Of a stretch of 44,843 bases of DNA, positions 29,118 to 42,100 are shown piece by piece. The notes under the pieces were generated by a model. It saw nothing but the letters and a program-made list of their open reading frames with translations. It did no database searches and was not told where the DNA came from. This DNA is from Isotricha intestinalis. Lineage: Eukaryota; Ciliophora; Litostomatea; Vestibuliferida; Isotrichidae. Position 1 is the first letter of the stretch; every line of letters starts with the position of its first letter. Made by a program: the position numbers and the translations under genes. The stretch spans positions 1 through 44,843 of the forward strand of contig JAJJLU010000441.1 of NCBI GenBank assembly GCA_023807065.1, given 5' to 3'.

Positions 29118-30133
29118 TTTTTTTTGAAATTAAATATATTATAGTAAATATGATAATTTAATAATTTCTTATAAAAAATATTTGACAATTTTTTATTGAA
29201 AATTTCAATAGATTAAGCATAAGATATTTTGAATACGGAATACTTATTTTTTTATTGATAATTTATTTTTTAGTATTATTTAAATTTTTCAAGGAAACAT
29301 GAAAATTCTAATTATACTTATTGACATAAAAAATTGAATATAATTAAATGATATAATAAATAATGTTTAAAAGGTCTTTATTTTTTTTATTTTCATTATT
29401 CCAATTAATTGTTTAATTAAGTTAAATTTTTTGAATAAGTGACATTAAGAAAAAAATAAAATTTATATTAATTGATTCAACTATTATATTAACATTAAAC
29501 ATTATATAAAAATTTTTATTATTTTTAATTCAATATTTAAATGAAATATTCAAATTAATAACTTGGACAATTGTTTGGGGGAAGGAACTTTAATCCCTAA
29601 TTTTTAATTCAAATAATAAATAGAATAATTGATTCTTTTCGAATAAAATAATTGTAATAAATAAAACAATAATAAAAAGAATAAGAACTTCAAAGAATCT
29701 TTTAAAAATTAATCTATTGAAGTAATAATAGTTATATTATTAATAAAAGAACATAATTAAAGTTAAATTAAAATTGTGAAAAAATAAAAAAACATAGAAA
29801 AAGAGTTAATAAAAAAATAAGAAATAAACGCAGAAGAAAAAACAATCAATGAAAAAAAGAATATAATTAAAAATTTATCTTTAAACAAAAGATTTTTTAT
29901 TAGAAAAGAAAGAACAAAAAAAAAATTAAATAAAAAAGAACTCAATATACCAATAAAACTCAAAAAAAGTAATAAAATCATTATACAAGTGATAAAACAA
30001 CAAAAGAAAAAATTTTAAATAAAAATAATTATATATCCATAATAAAAATTAATTTAAATAAAAATAAAATAATATATATATTAAATATATAACTTCCGAG
30101 AGAAAAAAATTTTATAAAAAACAAAAAAAAAAA
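29118..30133. other. Long divergent intergenic region upstream of the dynein gene
   Basis: At 1016 bases this is the longest gap in the window, lying between the divergent surface-protein and dynein genes, so it should hold both promoters. It is AT-rich, with one GC-bearing patch at 29577-29596 (a run of five G, then GAAGGAAC and TCCC). It contains a hydrophobic minus-strand open frame at 29763-29981, listed separately with low confidence. The dynein side is A-rich right up to the ATG. No tRNA or repeat was found. Confidence 0.5.
29763..29981 (-). CDS. Possible small membrane protein (72 residues), doubtful
   Basis: A 72-codon frame from ATG to TAA encoding an almost wholly hydrophobic peptide with two or three potential membrane-spanning stretches and a short central basic spot (KNLLFKDK). 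No family was recognised. In its favour, it has an ATG and TAA and includes several non-trivial codons (GCG, TCA, AAC). Against it, any A-rich plus strand yields Phe/Leu/Ile-rich frames on the other strand, and no conserved motif is visible. I keep it only as a candidate. Confidence 0.2.
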   Translation of the reverse strand: MILLLFLSFIGILSSFLFNFFFVLSFLIKNLLFKDKFLIIFFFSLIVFSSAFISYFFINSFSMFFYFFTILI

Positions 30134-33100
30134 ATGGATAAAAAAGAAATACTAAACAAGTTATACATAGATCCAATAGAATCATTACATCACACAAGGC
30201 AAAAATCTCGTAATTTTCATACAAAAGAAGTTAGTAAAGATGAAGAAACAAAAGATATATCAAATACAACTCCTTCAATTCGTCCTAACACAGTAATGGG
30301 AAATGTAATATTACAAAATTGGGAAACTAAAAAAAATATTCCTTCTGATATTGGAGAATTAATTCATTTTCCTGTTATGTTTGATAAAAATAAATTTATT
30401 ATGAATAAAACAGGAAAAATAAAATTACCTGAAATAAAAAAAAATAAATTCGATTTTTCCAAAACTCAAATTCGAGAAAAAGGAGAAAGATTATTTATGC
30501 CTTCAACAACTCAAATTAATACTACAACTGCATCAAATTATTATATGAGTGAAAATATAAAAAATGAAGATTATGAAAAAGAAAATGGAGAAGATGAAGA
30601 AGAAGAACAACAAATAATTAAAACAGAAGAAACTGAAAAAGAAAAAGAAAAAGAAAAAGAAAAAACTAGTGTTCCAAATAAAAAAAGAGAATTAATTAAT
30701 TTTTCAACTTTTAATAAACATTTATATTTAAAAGATAAAGATTTTTTATATGCTAAAAGAATAGGAGGACCAGTTGATTTTGTATTATGTACTTATCAAG
30801 AAATAAATCCAAAAGCAAAAAAATTAGGATATGGAGTTGTTAATAAAGGAAAAAAATTATTACCGAGTTTACATAAAAAAAAACCAATTGAATATATTAC
30901 TATTAGTAAAAATACTGTTATGCATTATCAAAAAGGAAATCCTGTTGTTTATTCTATTCAAGAATGGATTGATAATTATAATAAATTCCAATTGTTAATG
31001 AGCTTAAGTTTATTTAAAAATTTTAAAAATGCAAAATTATTTGATTTATGGAGAAGATTTTATCGAAAAAGTAGAAGAGAATATTATACTGAAAAATTAA
31101 AAAAAAAATTTTTCTTAATTGATGAACATTTAAGAACTGGAATATTCGATGTTAGAAGAATTGTTTCTGAAATGGAAGTCGTTAATATTTTTTCTTTAGG
31201 ACAATCATCAAGTTTATTATTAAATAAATTTAAAGATGCTCATATAACAAATTTAAGAATAATAGATCAAAAAATTGAAAGTTTTCGTCAAAGAGTAAAA
31301 ACTCAAATTGGAAATGCATGTAATAATTCTTATTTATTATTTAAAGAAGAAAAAAAAATAACTTTAGATGATAATGTTACAACAGATGGAAGTAGTAATA
31401 CTAAAAAAAAAAGCAATTTAAAAAATAATGAAGGAGCAAATATTCAAAATTTTATTAAAGATGCTATTCCTTATGCTCAAGATGCTACAAGAAAAACTCA
31501 TTATAAAAAATTATTAAGATATATTAGAGTTATGGATTATTTATTTAATGAAGCTAAATTTAAAGTTGTTGAATATTCATTAAATTTATTAGATAATAAA
31601 TTTAAAAGATTATATGATTGTTATGTTAATAAATGGGTTGATCCTGCTTTAATAATAACAAAAATATTATGTATGAGTGGTAATATTTATTATAATCCTT
31701 CTATTAATTTAATGTCAGAAGCAATTTTTGATGACTTTATTCAAGAAACAATTTATTGTGTTATTTATAAAAAAAATTTTATTGATCCTCAAGAATTTCC
31801 AAGATATATGATTTGCTTTGAAGAAGTTTTTGATATGAGTGTTGATCAAAATACTAATTTAAATAGTCGTATTAAAGAAACTCAATCTATTATTGATAAA
31901 TTTACTTCTATTAGAGATAATTTCGATAAATGTCATGAAGCTTTAGATGAATATGTTGATACTTTAAAACCTATTTATCAAACTTATTTAACTTATGAAA
32001 AATTAAATTTTAAAGATTTAGAAAAAAATTCAAATCCTGATGAATTAAAAGATTTATTAGAAAGTTTCAAAGAAAAAGATAAAATAATTAAATCTTTAAA
32101 GCCAATTAAAACAATAGGAATATTTGAATTTCAAATAGATGATTTATTAGAATTAATATCAGAAGCACCTAAAAATTGGTTAACTAAAATAAGAGCAGTA
32201 ATTCCAAATGTTTTAGTATTTAAAGTTAATAAATTAATAGATAAATTACATATTTATCATAAAAATTTAGGTAATCCTGTTACAGATGTAGAAACATTTA
32301 TAAAATTAAAAAAAGCAGTTGAAGAATGTAATGCAGAAAAAGCAAAAACTGAAGAAGAATCAAATGATATTATTGATTTACAACAAATTTTAGAAAGTAA
32401 TAAAGAAATTAAATTACAAGATTATGATTCTAAAAGAGTTATTGAATTAAAAGATATTAATGTTAAATATGAAAGAAAATTAGATGCAAGTTCTTATTTT
32501 ATTGATAATAACATTCAAAAATATAGACAAGATTTAAAAGTAGAAATTTCTAATTTTGATAATCAAATAAAAGGAATGATAAGTGAATTAAATAATGAAA
32601 CTTTAAATAAATATAATGAAGATACATTTAATGCAATAGATTTTTTAGAGGAAAACTCTTTAAAAATTCAAAAATGTGTTGCTTCAAAAGAAAAATATCA
32701 ACAAGAAGAAGATGATTTAGAAATAGATGAAACTCAAAAAAGTAATTTCCAAAATTTAGATAATTTAGTGTATGATCAACAATTAAAAGTAGATATTTGG
32801 AATTCAGTTAGAGAATTTCAATTTAAAAAAAGTGAATGGGAAAAAGAACAAATATTATTAATTAAAATAGATAATATGAAAGAATTATTAGATAAATGGG
32901 AAAATTTATGTGAAGTTGCTATTGTTGATTTAGATATTCCTGCAGTTCCAATTGAGTTTAAAAAAAGAATTGAAATATTTAAAATATTAGTTCCTATTTT
33001 AACTGCATGTCAAAATCAGAATATTCAAAATGATCATTTGTTAAATTCTCTTTTAATGGATTTATTAAGAACTGATTTAAAATTAGATGATCCTACATTT

Positions 33101-36100
33101 ACTTGTGATAAATTAATGAATTTACCTGATATTTTTGATAGAGCTGCTGAAATTGAAGAATTAAATTTTAGAGCTAATGAAGAAAAAAGATTAAAAGATT
33201 TATTAAAATCTATTTCTGATAATTTTTATCCCAGAAAAATTCCTGTAAAAGTTTCTTATAAAAAAGGAGATTTTGATGAAGAATTTGAATTTGTTGAAGA
33301 AAATTTAATGATTATTAATAGGATTTATTTAGAAAAATATGTCAAAATTATATTTAAAGAATTAGAAAAGTTAAATTATGATTTTAAAAGATATCAAAAT
33401 TTCCTTCTTGAATATTCTAAATTTCAAGACTATGTTATTAAAAGTTCTGGAATTATGGAAAGTCAAGAATTTGCAAAGGAAATGCCAACTGAATATAAGA
33501 AATTATTAAGTGAAAATTTAAAGAGAAATTTAATGAAAAATTGTAAAGATTTTCCTAATGTTCAAAGATTTTTAGAACATGCTTATGATAAATCATTAAA
33601 TTTAATTAATACTATTGTTTTAAACTTTGAACAAAATTACAAAGCAATTTCTATATTTTTAGATAAGAAAAGAAAAGATAATCCAAGATATTATTTATTA
33701 TCAAATGATGATTTAATAGAATTATATGAAGAAACTCCAGATATAAAAACAAAATTAATATTGAAAATTTATACCTATTTAAAACAAATAAATATTGGAA
33801 GTGAAACTGATGAAACAATGGAAATAATAACAACAGATAATGAAAATATAACAATTAAATATCCTAAAAGTACAAAAACAATAAAAGACGTTATTGATGT
33901 TATGGATACTTGGTTAGTAAAAAGATTAAAAGATAATTTTAAAGGATTTAAAAAAGAATATGAAGCATCTTTTAAAGCAAAAAGTACAAAAAAGCCTAAA
34001 GAAGTTATTAAAGAAATGATTTTAAATAATGATAATTTAGGTCAAGGTATATTTAATTCAATGTATTATTTAATGATTGATTCTCTTGAAAAATGTTTAA
34101 TTAATCCTGAAGAAGCTTTTGATAAATTATTTGATTTATATAATGAAATAAAAGATGAAAGAATAATTGATTGTATAGAAACTTTAAAAGATAAAAATGT
34201 GGCTTTTATTAAAAAAAGAATTATAATAAATATAATAGCTTTATATAATTATTGTAAATCAATTATAGAAATTTTAATAAGAGAAGATGTTACATCAAGT
34301 TCAGATTATTATTTTTATAAATTAATAAATCCTAAATTAGAAAATGATTCTTATATTTTACATTTTCTAAATTATACTTTAGAATATGGATATGAATATG
34401 TTGGAATACAAAATAATTTTTTAATGATGCCAGAAGCAGAAAAAACTTATTTAGTTTTATCTAATTCAATGTTATTAAGAAGGCCTTTTCAATTATATGG
34501 AGTTAAAGAAACAGGAAGAAATGAAACAATAAGAAATTTTGCTAATTTATGTGGAAAGAGAATTAATTATTTTTCCAGTAATGAAAATTACTCTATTCAA
34601 GCTTTTAATAATGTTTTATTAGGAAATTTAAAAAATGGATGTTGGATTTGTATTGATAGAACTGAAAATATGAAATTTGAATTATTAGAAATTTTAGCAG
34701 TTAGGATTTTAGAAGTTTATAGAATATTTAGAGAATCTGGTGAAGATGATATTTATTCTGAAAATGGAGAAAAATATCAAATGAAAGTTAAACAAATGAA
34801 TATATTTATTTATAGATATTTACCTTCTATTAAAGTATTTAATAGCAATGATATTCCAGCTAATATCAAAAATTATTTTAGACAAATTGCTATTCCCTTT
34901 TTCGATATGAGATTTTATATCTTTAATATGTTAAATAATTTAGCAATTGAAAATTGTAAAGAAATGACTAATAAACTTTATTATACTATTAATTATGCTA
35001 ATAATATGATGAGTTTTACTAAGAAAACTAATATTCAAGTATATGTTATTAGAATGTTAAATGTTGGTTTATTGAAAAAAATAGAAAGTTTAAATAATGA
35101 AAATTTAAATGAAACTGTTAGAAATATTTTAAAAGAAACTTACTCTCTTTGGATGAATGAAAAAGAAATAGAAGAATTTAGGAAATTTATAAATGAAGTT
35201 TTTAATATGAAAGAATATGAAAAAGATATAAATGTAACATATAAAACTGAAGAAGAAGTAATGAAAGTAATTCAAGAATATTTATCAGAATTTAAATTTA
35301 GTTCAAACTCTTTTGAACAGAAATTAATATATATATTAAATTCATTAAAAAAGAATCATAGCTTTGTATTATGTGGTCCTCCTTTATCAGGAAAAACTCA
35401 AATGATGGTTTTATTAAGTCAAATATCTAAAAAATTAAATGAAATGAATTCTGAAAAATACTCAAAATTATATTCAGTTAAACTATATCCTAAATCAAAA
35501 ACACCTACTGATTTTTTTTATACAAATAAAATGGAAAAAGCATATAAATTCAATAATAACTTTTTTTATAATATGTATCAATTATTTAACTCAGATAATG
35601 AAGATATATTAATTAAATTAAATGAATATTATAATCAATGTTTAAAAATGAAGAGAAAGAATAAAAATAGTAATTCTGATTTATTATTAAATATAAATAA
35701 AAAAGCAATAGAAGATCATGATGAAAGAGATGATGATGAAAGTGAACAAATATATAGAAGAAATAGAGAAGAATATATTATTCATGATGATATAATAAAA
35801 GTTTTATTATTTGATGGAGATATTGATCAAACTTGGATTGAATATATTAATTCGATTTATGGAGATTCTCATTTTTTAACTTGTTCTGATGGAAATACTT
35901 TAAATTTAAATAATAACTTTAAATTATTTTTTGAAGTTGATAATTTAAATAATGCAACTCCTGTTTTCTTAACTAGACAATATATAATTCAAATGGATTA
36001 TAATACTTTCTCTTGGGATAATATTTTATATTGTTGGATTGATTCTAATGAAAAAATTACTAAAAACATTGAATTAAAAAATTACGTTAGAGGTTTATTT

Positions 36101-39100
36101 GAAAATTTCTTTCCTAAAATTTATGATTTTATATTAAATAATAGATACAAAAATATAATATTTGGAGAAAATTATTGTATTAAAACATTAATAAATATAT
36201 TTGATTCTGTATTACCTTTATTTAATTTTGAAGATAGAAAAATAGGAAGAAAAAATTTGAATGTAGTTCCTAAAATAGAAATAATTAAAAAGAGTACTTT
36301 ATCAATATTTATTTTTAGTTGTGGTTGGACAATGAACTTTTTAAGTAATTTTGTAATAAAAACAAAAATAGAAAAATTAATAGGTGATATATTTAAAGCA
36401 GATGATTTAAAAGGACCAATTTTTGATTATTATATTGAAGAAAAAACATATGATTTTGAATTATGGTCAAATATGTTAAAAGATGACATTTATCAAATGG
36501 AATTTGGTGAAAAAGGAAAAATATTTTATTATGATAGATTATTTATTCATACTATAGAAACAATTCCTTACTTTTGGTTATGTGAAAAGTTTATCAATAT
36601 GAATATTCCTTTTTTTATTAATGGAAAAACAAATTCAGGAAAATCCTTTTTATTAAATACTCTAATTGATAAAATGGCTTATAATGATTTATCAGTTAAA
36701 AAAATTAAATTTAATTTATCTTATGCTTCAACGCCAGAAGAAATAGAAAATTATTTATATGAAAATTTAGATATTTTAAAAAGAGATTCTTATGGAGATA
36801 AATATGGTAAAACAGTAGTATTATATGTTGATGATGTCAATTTAAATTTAAAACAAGATTTAAATGGTTCAAATTATGTTTTAGAATATTTAAGAGAATT
36901 AGCAGAAAATAATTATATTTATGATTCAAAAAATAATTTCTTTGTTTATTTAGATAACTTTAATATTTGTGCAACAGGAAATGTTAATTCTTATCCTCAT
37001 AATCATCACTTTGATAGATTTATATCGAAATATATATTTGTAACTCAAGTTCTATCAGAAGAATTTTATTTACCAATTTTAAAACCTACTTTAGAATTCC
37101 ATTTAAGAAATTATATTCCTAATACTTCTGGAATAACTGCAACTCAATATATTCAAACTTTAATTAAATTAAATAATTTATTATGTGAAAATATTATTAA
37201 TGAACCTAAAAAAACTCATTATAATTTCTGTGTAAGAGATATGATTAGAGTTGTTCAAGCTTTTCATTTATTTAAATTTAAAGGAAGTTCTGAATTTCCA
37301 GAATATTTAAAAAAATTATTTTTTTATGAAACTTCTCTTATTTATGAAAGTAGAATGAATAAAGTAGAAGATATTAAAATATTCAGAGAAAAAATATGTG
37401 AAGCATATTCATCTGTTTTTAAACAAGATAAAGTTTCAGTTGATGATATTTTTAATAATTGGAATAATGATAATTCTTATCTCTATTGTAATGATTATGG
37501 TAATTTTAATGAAGATAATGAAAATTTAAATAAAGAACATATCTTTTTAAATGAAAAAAAAATTCTAGTTGATTTCATTAAAAGTAAAATTAGTGTTTTT
37601 TATAGAGAAAAAGATATTAAAAATACTAATTTAATTCCTTTTAATAAAAGTAATATTGATAATATTATTAGAATTTCTAGAATATTAGAAAATCCAAATC
37701 CAAATTTAATTTTAATTGGAAAAAGAAATAGTTTTAAACATTTATTATTTAAATTTTCAGCTTTTATTTCTCAAATTGATATTTTTGAAGTGAATGCTTC
37801 ATATAATAATGCCACTTCAGAAAAATTTATAAATAATGTAATAATTCCATTTTTATCAAATGCAACAATTAGAAATAAAAAAACAATATTATTTATTCCT
37901 TCAGATGTTAATTCAGAATATATTTTTGAAACAATAAATAAATTATTAGATTCTAAAGAAATAATAAATAACTTTATCTTTATTACAAAAGATGATATTG
38001 GAAGAATATCAGAAGAAGAAATATTAAATAGATTAGAAAATAATATTTCTATTTGTATTGATTTAATTCCTAAAACAGAGAAATATTTAAATTTATATCA
38101 AAATTACCCTTTAATAACCAAAAAATCTCAATCAATATATTTACATATGTGGAAAGAAAAAGAATTTAAAAGTTATATAAATGAATCAATAGAAGAAATA
38201 GAAATGGTAACATCAAAAGAAAAATTCCCTGAAATATTCCATGATACATATTTATACGTTAAATATTTATATGAAGAATATTCCAAAAAAATAGGAATGA
38301 ATATCTTATTAACACCAAAGCATTATTCTTCAGTTTGTAACTTTTATAGTCAAAAGTATAAAATATATAAAGAAATATTATTATCTCGTCAAAAAAAATA
38401 CTTTGACTCAATAGAAATAATTGATAAATCTAAAGTATTAATAGAAAGTTTAGAAAAACAAATAGAAGAAGTAGCTCCAAAGAAACAAGAAATAGATAAA
38501 AAAACCGAAGATAAGAAAAAGGAAATAGCACAACAACAAAAAGATAAAAATAATTGGAGAAATAAAAAGACAGATGAAGAAAAGATTTTAACAACTTTAG
38601 AATCTCAAAGAAAAGATAAACAAGGACAATATGATAAATTAATTCAACCTTTTACTGATAATATTCAAAAGCAATTAAATCAAATAAATAAAATAGTTCC
38701 TGCTGATTTAACCGAAATAAAAAATACTTGGGATGGATTATCATTTGGTAAATTTATTTTAAGTAAAATATATGAATTATGTGGAGAAAATAATTTAGAA
38801 TGGGATTCAATAAAAAAAAATTTAGATATTAAAATTATTAAAAATTTCGCTGCTATTAATCCTATTTTAAATCAACAAAATTTAATTGATATTACTAAAG
38901 AAATAACTAATCATTCTGATTTTTCCACTGGAGAAAAATATCAAAAGCCTTTTAAAGCTTGTGGAACTTTTTGTGATTATTTTAATTCTTTAAAAAAGTA
39001 TTTTGATGAAAGGGAAAATCAAAAAGAATTATTAGATAATATTGATAAAATTAAAAAAGACATTGAAGAACATAGAAAAATAATTAAACAATGTTCTACT

Positions 39101-42100
39101 AATTTAGTTAATATTGCTGTTGAAATTGAAAAATTTGAAAAAGACTTAACTAATTATGATAATGAAAAATTTAATATTAATTCTCATTTAAATAAATTAG
39201 AAGGAATGAAAAAATGTTTTGAAGAATTAATAACATCTTCACTAGAAAAAATAGATATTTGGAAAAATAAAAAAGAGATAGTTGATATATTATTAAAAGA
39301 TTTTGATTTTTATTTATATTTCATATCTTCTTATTTATTCTATGCAGGACCATTGAATAAAAGTTATAGAAATAAATTAACATTATTTATTTATTCTCAA
39401 TCTAAAAATTTAGAAATAGAAAATATAAAAAAATTCCCTTTTTATGAAATATTTCTTCAAGTATTAGATTATATAAAAAAAGATCATGAATTTTGTTCTT
39501 CCTTAAGACAATATAATGAATTTTTATCAGATAATTTTACAATAATGTATATTTTACAAAATAAAATACCATATATAATAGATTATAATAGATTAGCAAT
39601 TCAAACAATTTCTGAATTTTTAGAATTTACAAATCCTAAAAGTATTGTTTCTACAAATTACAATGATATTAATGGAGTAGGAGAAATGTTTGAAAAAATT
39701 GAATCTTCAATGAAAGGAGGAATAATACTATTTATTGATAATTGTGAAGAAAATATTTATCAAATTTTAGATAATTTAATTGTTGATAATTCAACTTATA
39801 ATTCTGAAAAAGGAAGATTTTGTTATGAAATCAAAGATAGAAAAATGGATAAAAATGAGAAATTTAAATTATATTTAATTAAAAGTAGAACTCAATCAAA
39901 AATGAATGAAAAATGTTTTTCTGATTGTGTTGTTGTTAATTTCAATTGTCCTAGTGATTATATTGAAAAAAAAATATTAGGTAATTTAGTTGATGAACAA
40001 GATCCAATTACTTATCAGCAAATTAAGAAGTTAAGAAGTAATATAAGTAAAGATGAATTTAAATTATTAATTAATGAAAATAGAATTATTAATTTTGCTT
40101 ATCAATTTGATTTTACTGGTCATTTAGAAAAATTAGAAAATAATCAAACTCAATTAGAAAAGTTTAAAGTTGAAATTGTTACTCATTCTACTTTAAAAAA
40201 TAAAGTAAAAAATGATAAGTTAAGATTATATAATGATTTAAGTGAATTAGAAAGATATAATTTATTCGTTAAAAAAGGAGAAAAAATTTATAAATGGATT
40301 TCTCATTTCTTCCATTTCGATAATGTTTGTATGTTTACTATAGATTATTTTTCTGATTTAATGAAAGAATATTATAAAAGTAAATTTGGTATTTATAAAG
40401 ATAAAGTAAAAAAAAGAAAAATAAAAAATATTATTCCTGATGATGAAGAAGAAGAACATAAATCTCATAATGAAGAAAGTAATGATGAAGAAGAAGAAGA
40501 AGAAGAAGAAGAAGAAAAAAAAGAAGAAAAAAAAGAAATTAAAGAAGAAGAAGTTCCTACTTTTGAAAAGGAAAATTTACTTGAATTTATTATATTTATT
40601 TTTAATAAAAATAATTCTTTGTTCCTTCCAAATCAAAAAAAAAATATTTTATTAATTCTTCTTTTCTATTATATGAAAGAAGAAGAAGAAACTCCTTCAA
40701 ATTATAAAACATTAATAATGTTAATTAATGATGTTTTCTTTAATAAAAATAGAGACTATGAAAAATTTAATGAAAAATCTCCTTTTAAAAATTTATCTGA
40801 TCATCAATGGAATTCTTTAAAAGAAATAAATGAAAAAGGTGGTTATATATTTTCTTTATTAATATCTCATATGGAGAATAATATAGAAAAATGGGAAGAA
40901 TTTTTATCAAGTGAAATTCCAATATTTAAAATATTTGATGAAGATTTAGAAAGTTCAATGAATATATTTTTTAAATTTACATTCTTTTCAATAATAAAAC
41001 CTTATATGAGTGATGCTTTAATGACTTATATAATAAATTCAATTTTAGAAAATTTAGATAAAAATGAAAATACAATTAAATTAGAAAATAATAATGTGAA
41101 TCAACTTAATCAACCTTTCTTTGAAGATTTTACAAATAGTAAAAAACCTATTTTATATATTCAACATGATAAAGAACAATTAATTTTAAATAAAGAAATT
41201 AGAGATTATTTATTACCAACTTTAGCTCAAATAAGGAAAGTTTCAGAAAAAGAAAATGTAAATAATAAAGAAATAGCAATTGAAGCTTTATCATATAGAG
41301 AAATTATTCCTAATAAAATTGAATTAAGTAATAATGAATTAGATTTTATACATAATGCAATGAGAAATGGAGGTGTTATTATTATTAAAAATGCTCATTT
41401 AGTTAAAGAAAGTATATTAAAATTATTTGAAGAATTTAATGATCAAAATACTATTTTAAATGAACATTTTAAATTAATTTTCACCGTCGACCATCATTTT
41501 CCTCTTCCTACTTTCTTCTATGAAAATTGTAGAATTGTTAATAGAGATTTAAATGTTATTACAGAAATAAAAGAATATATTATAGATTTAATTGAATTAA
41601 CTGGTTATGATACTTATAATGATTTAATGAATTCTCAAAATACTAATTCAAGTGCTTATTATATAAAAAAATTATATATTTACTTTACTATTATTCATGC
41701 TGTTCTTGTTCAATATTCTTGTTTAAAAACTCAAATTTTTAGAATTCCAATTGAATTTAAAAGAAAAGATTATTTTAATTTATTAAAATTTTTAATTAAT
41801 TTTATGAATTCTCTTCCTGAAGATAAACAAAAAGAATTAACTAATAATGATAATATATATGGATTTACTTATGAAAGTATTATTAAAATTATAATTGACA
41901 TATTTATTGATACAAGATTATTATATCCTGAAGATGTGCATAGAATAAATTTAATCGTTAATTCATTTTTCGATAATGATGATTTCTTAAATAAAAATTT
42001 CTTGTTTAAATATGAAGATTTCATTATTGATAATTTCAACCCAGATGAAATTCCAAAAGAAGAAATTGAAAATATGAAAAAACCAGAAGAAAATAATAAT

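Noticed and set aside
29577..29597. A run of five G followed by AAGGAAC and TCCC, considered as an interstitial telomere or hairpin
   Set aside because: There is no tandem repetition of the telomere unit and the possible stem is only three or four base pairs.
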